From Paenibacillus sp. FSL R5-0517 (GTDB lineage: Bacteria > Bacillota > Bacilli > Paenibacillales > Paenibacillaceae), in the NCBI RefSeq assembly GCF_037974355.1, contig NZ_CP150235.1, positions 4,898,001 through 4,962,000 of the forward strand: 64,000 bases of DNA. The letters run 5' to 3'. Below the pieces are notes generated by a model. It did not search any database. It was not told where the DNA came from and was given only the letters and a program-made list of their open reading frames with translations. Of this stretch, positions 34,300 to 43,191 are shown in pieces; the first letter of the stretch is position 1; each line of letters starts with the position of its first letter. The translations under genes and the position numbers were made by a program.

Positions 34300-34520
34300 G
34301 TGAAAATGATCACTGAGACACAAGGTGACTCCGATTGCAGTACCATCTTCCGATCGCTGTTATCCCCAGATTTTTCTGATCCCTTTTCACAAAGGGAAAA
34401 TCCGGTTATAGCTTATGCTTCCGAAGCAGCTTTCTTGCAGAAAGCTTTTAAGCGACCACTCCGTTTCTTGAGATTGGTTCTGCACTCGTCGTCTGCCTGT
34501 ACTCTTAATATCATTTTCAC
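34300..34520. repeat. Palindromic intergenic element, copy 3
   Basis: About 221 bp, with ends GTGAAAATGATCACTGAGAC and an inverted partner at 34511-34520 (TCATTTTCAC). The core is CCGATCGCTGTTATCCCCAG, and the hairpin CCCTTTT...AAAGGG keeps pairing although its bases differ from copies 1 and 2. The additional arm GCAGCTTTCTTGCAGAAAGC is present. It lies inside the operon between aroE and yhbY, and its end overlaps the aroE stop codon by a few bases. Confidence 0.82.
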
Positions 34521-35386
34521 ACTTCAAAACTGTTTAACACCGCTCGTCTCATCGTCTCCACAGGAGCCGGAATGCCGAGCCAATGTTCAAAGGCCACTGC
34601 GCCCTGGTATACAAACATACCCAGACCACCGTGCACCGTACATCCACGCATCCGTGACTCCCGAAGGAGACGGGTCTCCAACGGATTGTAGATCAGATCA
34701 CTTACCGCTGCTCCTTCACGAATCAATGAAGGGTCAACCGGTACGTCATCAACATGCGGATGCATTCCGGCAGACGTTGTGTTAATCACGATATCAGCCG
34801 TAGCCAGTACATTCGCAACTTCTTCCATGCCACTGCCCGAGATTTCTCCCAGACCATGGCCCCGTAAATCCGAAGCAAGTGCAATAGCCCTGTCCGCTGT
34901 ACGGTTCAGAATATGGATATGCTCAGGCTTTTCCAGTGCAAGGGCGTATATGACGCCCCGCGCTGCTCCACCTGCTCCAAGTACCGCAATACGTTTGCCC
35001 GCAAGCTCAGGTACAGCCTCTTCCTTCAAAGATCGGACATAGCCAATACCATCCGTATTATACCCTGTCAGTGTTCCACCTTCATTGACGATGGTATTCA
35101 CCGCACCAATCAGGCGAGCACTTTCATCGATCACATCCAGATACTGCATGACCTGCTCTTTGTGCGGGATCGTGACATTGACACCACGATAGCCCAATGC
35201 CACAATACCCCGAACTGCGGCTTCCAGTTGATCCGGATGAACATGCAGTGGCATATACATTCCATTCACTCCTGCAGCCAGTAGAGCTGCATTGTGCATT
35301 GCCGGAGACTTGGAGTGAGCAATAGGATCACCCATGACACCAAGCAATACGGGAAGTGAAGTGTTGAACTTTTTCTGCTCAGACAT
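34517..35386 (-). CDS. aroE: Shikimate dehydrogenase AroE
   Basis: NADPH-dependent shikimate dehydrogenase in the aromatic amino acid pathway; 289 residues. The substrate loop is GVMGDPIAHSKSPAMHNAAL, the catalytic Lys/Asp pair lies in NVTIPHKEQVMQYLDVID and YNTDGIGY, and the nucleotide motif is AVLGAGGAARGVIYAL followed by LNRTADRA. GGAGG lies seven bases before the ATG. It sits between yqeH and yhbY as in B. subtilis. It is complete, ending in VAFEHWLGIPAPVETMRRAVLNSFEV. Confidence 0.95.
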   Translation of the reverse strand: MSEQKKFNTSLPVLLGVMGDPIAHSKSPAMHNAALLAAGVNGMYMPLHVHPDQLEAAVRGIVALGYRGVNVTIPHKEQVMQYLDVIDESARLIGAVNTIVNEGGTLTGYNTDGIGYVRSLKEEAVPELAGKRIAVLGAGGAARGVIYALALEKPEHIHILNRTADRAIALASDLRGHGLGEISGSGMEEVANVLATADIVINTTSAGMHPHVDDVPVDPSLIREGAAVSDLIYNPLETRLLRESRMRGCTVHGGLGMFVYQGAVAFEHWLGIPAPVETMRRAVLNSFEV

Positions 35387-35430
35387 AGGTAAGCCTCCGA
35401 TCCATCTGATGTACAGGTTTTGAGAATTTG

Positions 35431-36558
35431 TTAGATCAATGATGGACGGATCTGTACACGAATGCCTTTTGGAGCATGAACAGCAACCAGCGCTCCAATA
35501 TCACCATTGACCTTAATCCAGCCCAGACCAGAGATGAATACATCCGATTGACTGCCGCGTTTGATGCGGAATTCATGTCGGGTCCATTCAGCCATCTCAG
35601 CTGCATTCTCACGGGTTGGCGGAGATAACAATTCTCCCAGGTGATCGCGGTACAGGTCGTCTGCACGCTCCAGCTTCGTCCGGTGAATATCAAGCGCAGT
35701 GCTGATAAAACACGTGAACGACTGACGATCACCTTCCACAAAGTCAAATCGAGCCATGCCGCCGAAGAACAGCGTCTGACCGGAATTCAACTGATAGACA
35801 GCCGGTTTAAGCGGTTTTTCCGGCATGATGGCAGCGAGATCTTTACGTGAAACAATCTCGCTGAAACGCCATGGATATACGATTCCGGGCGTATCTATAA
35901 TATATTTCCCATCATCCAGCGGAATGTTCACCATATCCAGCGTTGTTCCCGGATAACGGGATGTGGTCAGTTCCTGCTCCAGATCACTGTAATCACGGAT
36001 CAGACGGTTAATCAATGTGGATTTACCCACATTGGTACCGCCAACCACGTACACGTCACGATCTTCGCGATACGTTCCCACAAGCTCAAGCAGTCGGTCG
36101 AAGCCCTGATTTTGCTTCGCACTGCACAAGACGACATCCACGGTGCGCAGACCTTGTTCTTTGGCTTGCTTCTGCACCCAGTTGCGAACCTTGTTCCAGT
36201 TGGTTACTTTTGGAAGCAAGTCCGTTTTGTTCACAGCAAGCAACACCGGATTGTTGCCTACAAAACGTTGCAGACCAGAGATAATACTGCCATCAAAGTC
36301 AAACAAATCAACGATATGGATGACAAGTGCATCCTTATCCCCGATTTTGCTAAGCAGCGCCAGGAATTCGTCCTGATCCACTGTAACGGATGATGACTCA
36401 TTGTAATTTTTGATGCGGAAACAACGCTGGCATATAACCGGTTCACGATCTAGTGCCTTCTCGGGGATGAACCCTGGTAATTCCGAATTTTCTGTTTGCA
36501 GATGCACGCCGCATCCGCTGCACCTTACGGCAAGATTGCCGTTATGCGGTTCTGTCAT
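35431..36558 (-). CDS. yqeH: Ribosome biogenesis GTPase YqeH
   Basis: Circularly permuted GTPase needed for 30S assembly; 375 residues. The N-terminal zinc ribbon is CSGCGVHLQ...CQRCFRIKN (two CxxC pairs). The permuted order shows NKTDLLPK (G4) and CSAKQNQGFDRLLE (G5) before GGTNVGKSTLINRLI (G1), then TTSRYPGTTLD (G2) and DTPGIVYP (G3), which is diagnostic for the YqeH/YlqF/RsgA-type permutation. Its ATG overlaps the yqeG stop as ATGA, so it is coupled. It precedes aroE. Confidence 0.95.
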   Translation of the reverse strand: MTEPHNGNLAVRCSGCGVHLQTENSELPGFIPEKALDREPVICQRCFRIKNYNESSSVTVDQDEFLALLSKIGDKDALVIHIVDLFDFDGSIISGLQRFVGNNPVLLAVNKTDLLPKVTNWNKVRNWVQKQAKEQGLRTVDVVLCSAKQNQGFDRLLELVGTYREDRDVYVVGGTNVGKSTLINRLIRDYSDLEQELTTSRYPGTTLDMVNIPLDDGKYIIDTPGIVYPWRFSEIVSRKDLAAIMPEKPLKPAVYQLNSGQTLFFGGMARFDFVEGDRQSFTCFISTALDIHRTKLERADDLYRDHLGELLSPPTRENAAEMAEWTRHEFRIKRGSQSDVFISGLGWIKVNGDIGALVAVHAPKGIRVQIRPSLI

Positions 36559-37082
36559 TTCTTCTTTTCCTCCTCAAGCCATAAGCCTTTCCTGCGTAAA
36601 CTCGTTAGAGCAATCCGTTCCACGCGCCGATTGAAGCGGGTCATAAATCCTTCGTCACCAATGGAGATTGGCAGTACCAGAACGGTGTATAACCCCATCC
36701 GGTTCCCTCCATAGACGTCCGTAAGCATCTGATCGCCTACTACAATCGTGTTTTCAGGAGATAACTCCATCATTTTCATTGCTCTACGAAACGGTACATT
36801 CGATGGTTTGCGTGCACTATGCACAAACTGGATATCCAGCGGGGTCGCAAACAGGGATACACGATTCAAATTGTTATTGGACACAATCATCAGCTTGAAA
36901 CCGGCCTCTTTCACACGCGCAAACCATTCAATCAGTTCGGGTGTAGCGTCAGGGGCTTTGGCTCCAACGAGTGTGTTATCCAGATCAGTTATAATTCCAC
37001 GGTAGCCTTGAGCGTACAGCTCTTCCAGATTAATGTCAAAAACCGTGTCTACACGCAGCTTGGGCATTAACATTTTAAACAA
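36555..37082 (-). CDS. yqeG: HAD-superfamily phosphatase YqeG (class IIIA)
   Basis: HAD phosphatase of about 175 residues, possibly acting on phosphatidylglycerophosphate or another phosphate ester. The aspartate nucleophile motif is GIITDLDNTLVGAKAP (DxDxT), followed by LMIVSNNN and KPSNVPFRRAMKMM (lysine), and VVGDQMLTDVYGGNRMGLYTVLV (acidic pair). I choose TTG at 37082, because GAGGTGA lies just upstream at the right distance; a longer frame begins with GTG but the site is poorly placed, and the next ATG is 14 bases away from the Shine-Dalgarno. It is first in the operon. Confidence 0.85.
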   Translation of the reverse strand: MFKMLMPKLRVDTVFDINLEELYAQGYRGIITDLDNTLVGAKAPDATPELIEWFARVKEAGFKLMIVSNNNLNRVSLFATPLDIQFVHSARKPSNVPFRRAMKMMELSPENTIVVGDQMLTDVYGGNRMGLYTVLVLPISIGDEGFMTRFNRRVERIALTSLRRKGLWLEEEKKK

Positions 37083-37164
37083 AGAAGTCACCTCAGTTTC
37101 ATACGACACACTATATCACAAATCCGTCTTTCCTGAAAATGCATACAGCGCCTGATGGCATAGG

Positions 37165-37203
37165 AAAAAAGGAAAAACGGGACGGGCAACAACTAAGCCC
37201 GTT
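37165..37203 (-). terminator. Terminator overlapping the end of the transglutaminase gene
   Basis: ACGGGCTTAGTTGTTGCCCGT forms a stem whose left arm includes the stop codon at 37193, followed by CCCGTTTTTCC and more T. It sits in the 110-bp gap before yqeG. Confidence 0.6.
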
Positions 37204-39406
37204 CCGCTTTCAATTCTTTTCTCAGCTTCAAGGCAGTCTGATAGACACCCTTCCAGTCGTCGGCAGTTACGGACGCCGGACTGTAACGAGTCTGTTCAAA
37301 CTTCGTGAGAAGCTCATACAATGTAGCTTCTGCAGCAGGTTTGGCCTGGCTCCAGCGAGCTACTGATTCACGAAGTGTCTCGTCTCCGCTCCGGGTCAGT
37401 CCTTTGCGTTTCACATAATGAATCCAACGCTCGGTCTCCGCCACCACCTTCTGTTCAGGACTGAGCGGTCCACCTGTCCGTAAACGAAGCAGGAAGAATC
37501 GCATGGAGAAGCGATTACGCCAGAACATGTATGCTACCCACAATACGATAACGGCTCCTGCAGCCCAGATGACAAAAGTCGGGATGGCAGACGCGTTCTG
37601 CTCAGGTGCAGGGGTCTGCTCTTCCTCTTGTACCGGCTCCTCTTCAGGCTGTTCTTCAGGCTCATCTACAGGCTGTACGTCAGGCTGTTCCGTAAGCAGT
37701 GGCATATCAAAGCCCGGTGTTGCTTCAACAGGAATCCAGCCATACTCACCGAAGTAGACCTCAGCCCAGGAGTGTGCATCTGCATTGGTAACGGTGTAGG
37801 TCGTCTCAATCTCCGCGCCAGGTTGACGCGGAGCCTGCATGTCCGAATTGAGGGACAGTTGCCCAGGCGCATAACCTTTAACCCACCTTGCAGGAATGCC
37901 CTCCGAGCGCGCCATCATCACCAGCGCTGTGGAGAAGTAGTCACAGTAGCCTTCCATAATATCAAACAGGAAACCTTCCACAAAGTCACTGCTTACTTTT
38001 CGAGATAAATCCGGATTGTTCGTGTATTCAAAATTAGTTTGTAAATAGTTTTGCAGTAATGCCACTTTTTCATACGGCGTATTCGCAGATGCCGTTATCT
38101 CGGCTGCCAGATTCGAGACCCGGTCAGGGAAACGGGATGGTAACTGCAAGTACATATCATCAGCAGGGTTACTGTTATACAGATCTTCAAAAGACTTTGT
38201 ACGAAGCTCATCTTCCACAATCACAGGGGCTTCAGATACGATGGTGTACGTCTTGGGATACTGTGGTTGCTGACGGTCTGTCACTACATGCAGTTCAGCC
38301 TGTTCTGGATTCCACAACATCCGTTCCGTTCTGCCCTCGCCATTAATCGAGCTCACTTCCGAGATCGAATAAGCACCAAAGAGAATTGGATAGACATTAT
38401 CGTTTAGCATCGTTACGTTCTGAATCACTTGTTTGGTATTCACATTTCCGGATTGATCGTTCTCCAGAGGCTGTCCTGCTTGAACATTCTCTGTTGCACC
38501 CCGTCCACGGTCATCCCAGCCTGTGCCTGTATACTCTGCACGTGTCTCACCGCGCCAGTAACTACGTTCATTGGTCGTGACAGACATGACAGGGGTATAG
38601 TCGAAGTTGAATCCGCCACCCAGCTGATTGTCTTCCCTGCTGTATCCCGATTCGGTAGCTGCCGGAATATCAAGGTTTCCGTTACCAACCTGGCTTGTGG
38701 AACTTCCGGTATAGTTCCGCCACGCTGTATACGGGTCCGTCAAGGTGGGCGGAATCTCTGGCATGTTGACGCTGGCTACAATAATCAAAGAAAAAATAAT
38801 GGCAATATTGGCCAGGACTTTATAAGGATAACGGATGATTCGTTTCCAACCTTGTGGATACTGGAGCTGATAGTTACGGAAATGCTGACATACGAGCCAT
38901 CCCATCCCTGCAAACATCACCCACGCGATTTCAATCCAGAGTGGAATCTGGGTAAAAGAATCGAGAATCCCCATCGAAATGATGTTAACACCCAGAAAAA
39001 CAAGAATGCGACGTGTTGTGGTCACGAGTCGAAGCGCAGCTTCAAGCATCACCCATGCACACAGGGAGAACCAGATGTAAGGCGTCATATGCAATATAAA
39101 TTGCTCGGCTCTGTCTGTTAGAGAGCCATAAGGGATATACACCGTGTAGTCAATTAATGTTTTGTGCAAAATGTAACCAACGACAATCGCCTTGATGATC
39201 GCCCGATATATCGTTTTTAAGGGCAGAATGATCTCCAGCACGGTGACCGCTGCAAGTGTCCATAACACCAGAGAAGTCGTCTCCGTATACCACGATTCCT
39301 GCGTAAATGAAATCCACTGCATGCCAATCAGGAAAATCCAGAGCAATGACGCTGCATGATACCAAGATCGTTTGCCTGCAACACTTTCATTTCCTTTTGT
39401 ACTCAT
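37193..39406 (-). CDS. Membrane transglutaminase-like protein (DUF3488/TgpA type)
   Basis: 737-residue membrane protein. Six or so helices occupy the first 220 residues (ASLLWIFLIGMQWISFT, VLEIILPLKTIYRAIIKAIVVG and others). A large exterior region follows, then a transglutaminase-like domain with catalytic Cys in GYCDYFSTALVMMARSEGIPARWVKGYAPG, His in ADAHSWAEVYFGEYGWIPVEATPGFD and the Asp within that stretch. A Glu/Pro linker and a last membrane helix (FVIWAAGAVIVLWVAYMFW) precede a C-terminal helical domain. The ATG at 39406 overlaps the upstream stop as ATGA with GGGGGGAGG before it. It is the third gene of a moxR-DUF58-tgpA operon; its substrate is unknown. Confidence 0.88.
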   Translation of the reverse strand: MSTKGNESVAGKRSWYHAASLLWIFLIGMQWISFTQESWYTETTSLVLWTLAAVTVLEIILPLKTIYRAIIKAIVVGYILHKTLIDYTVYIPYGSLTDRAEQFILHMTPYIWFSLCAWVMLEAALRLVTTTRRILVFLGVNIISMGILDSFTQIPLWIEIAWVMFAGMGWLVCQHFRNYQLQYPQGWKRIIRYPYKVLANIAIIFSLIIVASVNMPEIPPTLTDPYTAWRNYTGSSTSQVGNGNLDIPAATESGYSREDNQLGGGFNFDYTPVMSVTTNERSYWRGETRAEYTGTGWDDRGRGATENVQAGQPLENDQSGNVNTKQVIQNVTMLNDNVYPILFGAYSISEVSSINGEGRTERMLWNPEQAELHVVTDRQQPQYPKTYTIVSEAPVIVEDELRTKSFEDLYNSNPADDMYLQLPSRFPDRVSNLAAEITASANTPYEKVALLQNYLQTNFEYTNNPDLSRKVSSDFVEGFLFDIMEGYCDYFSTALVMMARSEGIPARWVKGYAPGQLSLNSDMQAPRQPGAEIETTYTVTNADAHSWAEVYFGEYGWIPVEATPGFDMPLLTEQPDVQPVDEPEEQPEEEPVQEEEQTPAPEQNASAIPTFVIWAAGAVIVLWVAYMFWRNRFSMRFFLLRLRTGGPLSPEQKVVAETERWIHYVKRKGLTRSGDETLRESVARWSQAKPAAEATLYELLTKFEQTRYSPASVTADDWKGVYQTALKLRKELKAERA

Positions 39407-40650
39407 ACAGAACCTCCCCCCATCACCGTTGGAAGCTCCTGCAAGTGAGAAACCGTGAATGACCTCGTGCCTCTTCCACGCAACATCGCATTCCACTCCG
39501 CACTACGGCGGGATTCACTGGTATCCATCAGAATATGACATGGCGTCATGCCCCGCGTATCAGCCCAGCGCAACAGTTCCAATATCTTTTCATCCTTCTG
39601 GGGAGAAATCACAACAAAGTAAGCTCCCTGAGGCAATTGACGTGCGATTCTTTCCACTCCAGGCAACAGATGAGTGTCCTGACCGTTGTATTGAATGTCT
39701 ACCAGATGATGCATCATCTTCTGTCGTTCCAGCTGACTTTCACTGGGGGCCATGTAAGAGGTCTCGTCTGACAATGTCAACAATCCCATTCCCATCCGTT
39801 CCCTCGCACCATACTCCAGCAGTGAGGCAGCTGTGGACACGGCAATTTCAAAAGCATCCCCATGTTCATAACTTGATGCCAGCGCATCCAGAACCAGGAT
39901 GGTTTTGGGCACAGACTCATGTTCAAATTCCTTGGACTTCCAGTTCCCTGTCTTTGCCGTAGCATTCCAGTGAATGCGGGAAAGTCGATCTCCGTATACG
40001 TAGTCACGTACACCATTGATCTGAGTGGTCTCTCTCCGTGAACGGGTTAACGCCGTCTGAGGACCAGATAACCGTGATTTGCGGTCGTAGAGCTGCCAAT
40101 ATGGAATAAATACCGTTCTTGGCAGTACGCGAAACTCACCTTTAGCCTTAAACTTTCCTCGATGTTCAATCAGTCCGAATATGTCCTCACTGGCACATTC
40201 CGTTTCTGAGAACACGTACTTCCCCCGCTCAAGTGGCGGTGTCTGGAATGACAACTCCCCATTACCTCGCATATTGGGAATCAAACTTTCCTTGAACGAC
40301 CACGATTCTCCATTATGCCGGTGCAGCATTTCACGCACAACCACATAGGGAAGCGGAAGGAATCCCGGAATGGTCAGACTCAATTGTACTTGAACCTGAT
40401 CACCTGCATGAAGCAGTTCTTCATGGTCCGGACCAGAAGATAGCCTACGCACTCCCTGAGCACGTCGTACACCGCTAAATCCAGCGATAGCAAGATACAC
40501 ACAGAGCAGGGTCACCATCGAAAGTAACATTAGGGATGTCTTCCCGCCCTGGAACAAAACATAAGCCAGACAGCACATCCACACCATTGCGATGCTCCAT
40601 ACGCGTGGGTGGCGCAGCCCTCTATTGACTGTACTCAAAAGCGGCTTCAT
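39403..40650 (-). CDS. DUF58 domain protein, membrane-anchored
   Basis: 415-residue protein with two N-terminal membrane helices (VWSIAMVWMCCLAYVLFQGG, SLMLLSMVTLLCVYLAIAGF) and a beta-rich exterior region. The DUF58 motif is DRLSRIHWNATAKTGNWKSKEFEHE, and it continues as a von Willebrand A-like fold. DUF58 proteins usually pair with MoxR ATPases; that is seen here, with moxR immediately upstream (three-base gap) and the transglutaminase overlapping downstream. The pair is thought to help assemble or activate a metalloprotein or cell-surface protein, but no direct evidence is visible. Confidence 0.87.
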   Translation of the reverse strand: MKPLLSTVNRGLRHPRVWSIAMVWMCCLAYVLFQGGKTSLMLLSMVTLLCVYLAIAGFSGVRRAQGVRRLSSGPDHEELLHAGDQVQVQLSLTIPGFLPLPYVVVREMLHRHNGESWSFKESLIPNMRGNGELSFQTPPLERGKYVFSETECASEDIFGLIEHRGKFKAKGEFRVLPRTVFIPYWQLYDRKSRLSGPQTALTRSRRETTQINGVRDYVYGDRLSRIHWNATAKTGNWKSKEFEHESVPKTILVLDALASSYEHGDAFEIAVSTAASLLEYGARERMGMGLLTLSDETSYMAPSESQLERQKMMHHLVDIQYNGQDTHLLPGVERIARQLPQGAYFVVISPQKDEKILELLRWADTRGMTPCHILMDTSESRRSAEWNAMLRGRGTRSFTVSHLQELPTVMGGGSV

Positions 40651-40653
40651 GAA

Positions 40654-41610
40654 CTATTGCCCCATGGAGACGGGCACGCGTACTTGCTGCAGCACGGCAT
40701 TCAGAACTGCTTCGGAACTCATACTGTCCAGTCTCGATTCGGGACGAAGCACAATACGATGAGAGATCACATAAGGGGCCATCGTCTTCACATCATCCGG
40801 GAGCACATAATCACGTTCCTGCAAGAAAGCAAAGGCTTTTACCGCCATCATGAAGGATATGGCTGCCCGTGGGCTGGCACCCAGCAATACGGATGGATGG
40901 GAGCGGGTTTGACGAACAACATCCAGCAGATAGTCCATGACCGGATCACCGATAAAGACTTCCTTGATCTCCTGCTGGATTGCCGAGATCTGGTCCATAT
41001 GGGTGACGGATTCGAGACGATCTACAGGCTGGCCGGACTGATGCGTTTTCAGCAGGATTTTCTCGATTTCTTTATCCGGATAACCAAGGCTTATTTTCAA
41101 CATAAACCGGTCTAATTGTGCTTCCGGCAATGTGTATGTGCCTTCAAAATCAATCGGATTCTGAGTTGCACAGAGCATGAACGGATGTGGCAGATCATAC
41201 GTATCGCCATCCACGGTTACACTGCGCTCCTCCATGACTTCAAGCAACGCCGACTGAGTTTTCGTGGTGGCCCGGTTAATCTCATCAGCCAGCAGGATGT
41301 TGGTCATCACGGGACCTGGACGGAAATAAAAACGTTCATCCTTCGGATGGAACACGGATACGCCCGTAATATCACTGGGTAAAATATCAGGATTACATTG
41401 AATGCGTCGGTACTCTCCGCGCATGGATTTCGATAATGCCTTGATTAACTGCGTTTTGCCAGTTCCCGGTACGTCTTCGATCAGAACGTGCCCGCCTGCA
41501 AGCAAAGCTGTAAGTAAAAGTTGAATTTCAAAGGATTTCCCCATAATGCAGGATTCCAGATTAGAACGAACTGCGGATATGATTTGGATCGACTCTTTGC
41601 GCACAGGCAT
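40654..41610 (-). CDS. MoxR-type AAA+ ATPase
   Basis: AAA+ chaperone-like ATPase, 318 residues. Walker A is HVLIEDVPGTGKTQLIKAL, Walker B is NILLADEINRATTKTQSALLEVMEERSVTVD, sensor 1 region is HPFMLCATQNPIDFEGTYTLPEAQLDRFMLKISLGYP, and the lid domain continues to the end. The ATG at 41610 has AGGAGGT eight bases upstream; the frame extends 45 codons further without a site. It begins the moxR-DUF58-transglutaminase operon. Confidence 0.93.
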   Translation of the reverse strand: MPVRKESIQIISAVRSNLESCIMGKSFEIQLLLTALLAGGHVLIEDVPGTGKTQLIKALSKSMRGEYRRIQCNPDILPSDITGVSVFHPKDERFYFRPGPVMTNILLADEINRATTKTQSALLEVMEERSVTVDGDTYDLPHPFMLCATQNPIDFEGTYTLPEAQLDRFMLKISLGYPDKEIEKILLKTHQSGQPVDRLESVTHMDQISAIQQEIKEVFIGDPVMDYLLDVVRQTRSHPSVLLGASPRAAISFMMAVKAFAFLQERDYVLPDDVKTMAPYVISHRIVLRPESRLDSMSSEAVLNAVLQQVRVPVSMGQ

Positions 41611-41744
41611 GTGGTCTAACCTCCTAAAAAAGCATACAGATTTCCTTTTATTGTACATGATCCACGGGCGTGAGTACACTCGAAGGAACTCACAATTTGT
41701 TTCCAACCCGTCAGATTCACCGCAGTTCACGCATGAATACGACA

Positions 41745-41780
41745 AAAAAGGCCCGGATAGAAGTAATCCGAAGCCTTTGG
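41745..41780 (-). terminator. Terminator of the spoVAC-AD-AE operon
   Basis: Minus-strand AAAGGCTTCGGAT...ATCCGGGCCTTTTTT, about 40 bases after the spoVAE stop. Confidence 0.8.
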
Positions 41781-41819
41781 TGAATCAAAATCAGGTTCAA
41801 GTGAATTTGTCATATGAAG

Positions 41820-42170
41820 TTAGCCTTTTGGACGAACCACCAATGCCGCCAAAAAAGAAAAGATGATCGCTGACGATATTCCCGCCGCTGTCAGATCAAA
41901 GATCCCGGTGATCACTCCGATCCAACCCTCTTTCTCAAGTTCAGTCAATGCTCCATGTACCAAGGAGTTACCGAAACTTGTTATAGGAACAGAAGCACCT
42001 GCACCTGCAAACTTAACCAACGGATCATAAAGACCGAGTGCATCCGCAACCGCACCTGCCACAACAAGTGTACTCATGGTATGTGCCGGTGTAAGTTTGA
42101 CACCATCCATTAGAAGCTGTCCTACAACACAGATCAAACCGCCAACGATAAATGCCCACAAGAACTGCAT
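41820..42170 (-). CDS. spoVAE: Stage V sporulation protein AE (SpoVAEb type)
   Basis: Membrane protein of the dipicolinic-acid channel in the spore inner membrane; 116 residues with three to four helices (FLWAFIVGGLICVVGQLLMDG, LTPAHTMSTLVVAGAVADALGLYDPLVKFAGAGASVPITSFGNSLVHGAL and GISSAIIFSFLAALVV). The KFAGAGASVPITSFGNSLVHG region closely resembles the SpoVAC segment QWAGAGTAVPVTGFANSMCSAAL, showing the shared fold. It is the last of the three-gene operon, four bases after spoVAD. Confidence 0.92.
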   Translation of the reverse strand: MQFLWAFIVGGLICVVGQLLMDGVKLTPAHTMSTLVVAGAVADALGLYDPLVKFAGAGASVPITSFGNSLVHGALTELEKEGWIGVITGIFDLTAAGISSAIIFSFLAALVVRPKG

Positions 42171-42174
42171 TCCA

Positions 42175-43191
42175 TTAACCCTCCTTCTCTATAGCTACGG
42201 CATGTGCGATACAAGGAATAGTTTCACCCTGCTGATACGAGAGCGGTGACAAGAGTGCACCCGTAGCCACAACGAGTACCCGTTTGAGATCACCCTTCTG
42301 CATCCGATTCAAAATGTGACCGTAGGTTACCGTGGCAGAACATCCGCAGCCACTTCCTCCTGCAACAACATAAGGCTGTTTCTCCCGATCATAGATCATC
42401 AATCCGCAATCATTGAACACTGTCTGTTCCATGGGGAGACCTTCTTTTTGCAAAAGCTCTTTGGTAATCGGCAGACCGACAGAAGCCAGATCCCCGGTCA
42501 CAATAAGATCGTAATAACCAGGCTCCAGTCCTGTATCCCTGAAATGAGAGATCAGGGTGTCGGCGGCTGCCGGTGCCATCGCTGAACCCATGTTGAAGGG
42601 ATCTTTGATTCCCAAATCCATGATCCTACCAATGGTAGCCTTGGTCACTACTGGACCATCACCCGTACGGGACACCACACCACACCCTGAACCCGTAACG
42701 GTATATTGCGCATAAGGCGGCTTCTGAGAGCCATACTCCGTCGGATAACGAAATTGCTTCTCAACCGTGCAGTTGTGACTGACCGTACCTGCAAGGACAT
42801 AATCGCCAGCTCCCGAGTCCACAATCATGGATGCCAGCGCCAACGTTTCCATAGAAGTTGAACAAGCTCCGAAGACACCAAGGTAAGGCACACCCAATTT
42901 TCTCGCTGAAAATGAACTGCTGATAATCTGATTCATCAGATCTCCACCAACAAAAAAGTGTAGCTCTTCCTTGGTGATGTTTGCATTAATCAAAGCGAGT
43001 TGGGAAGCCTGTTCGAGCAGTTTGCGTTCTCCCTTCTCCCACGTCTTCTCACCGATCTCAAGGTTGTCATAGATGTAATCAAAATCTGATGACAAGGGAC
43101 CTTTGCCTTCATCTGGTCCTACTACTGCCGCCTTGCCGATAATTCGCGGACGATTCTCAAATTGCCACGTTTGGCGACCCAATCGCTTCAC
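42175..43191 (-). CDS. spoVAD: Stage V sporulation protein AD
   Basis: Dipicolinic-acid-binding protein of the spore SpoVA channel; 338 residues with a thiolase-like fold. Recognisable parts are VGPDEGKGPLSSDFDYIYDNLEIGEKTWEKGERKLLEQA, YLGVFGACSTSMETLALASMIVDSGAGDYVLAGTVSHNCTVEKQFRYPTEYG, and VVTGSGCG near the end. It overlaps the spoVAC stop by four bases (ATGA). Only C, D and E are present, a reduced operon compared with the full spoVAA-AF, which is common outside Bacillus. Confidence 0.95.
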   Translation of the reverse strand: MKRLGRQTWQFENRPRIIGKAAVVGPDEGKGPLSSDFDYIYDNLEIGEKTWEKGERKLLEQASQLALINANITKEELHFFVGGDLMNQIISSSFSARKLGVPYLGVFGACSTSMETLALASMIVDSGAGDYVLAGTVSHNCTVEKQFRYPTEYGSQKPPYAQYTVTGSGCGVVSRTGDGPVVTKATIGRIMDLGIKDPFNMGSAMAPAAADTLISHFRDTGLEPGYYDLIVTGDLASVGLPITKELLQKEGLPMEQTVFNDCGLMIYDREKQPYVVAGGSGCGCSATVTYGHILNRMQKGDLKRVLVVATGALLSPLSYQQGETIPCIAHAVAIEKEG

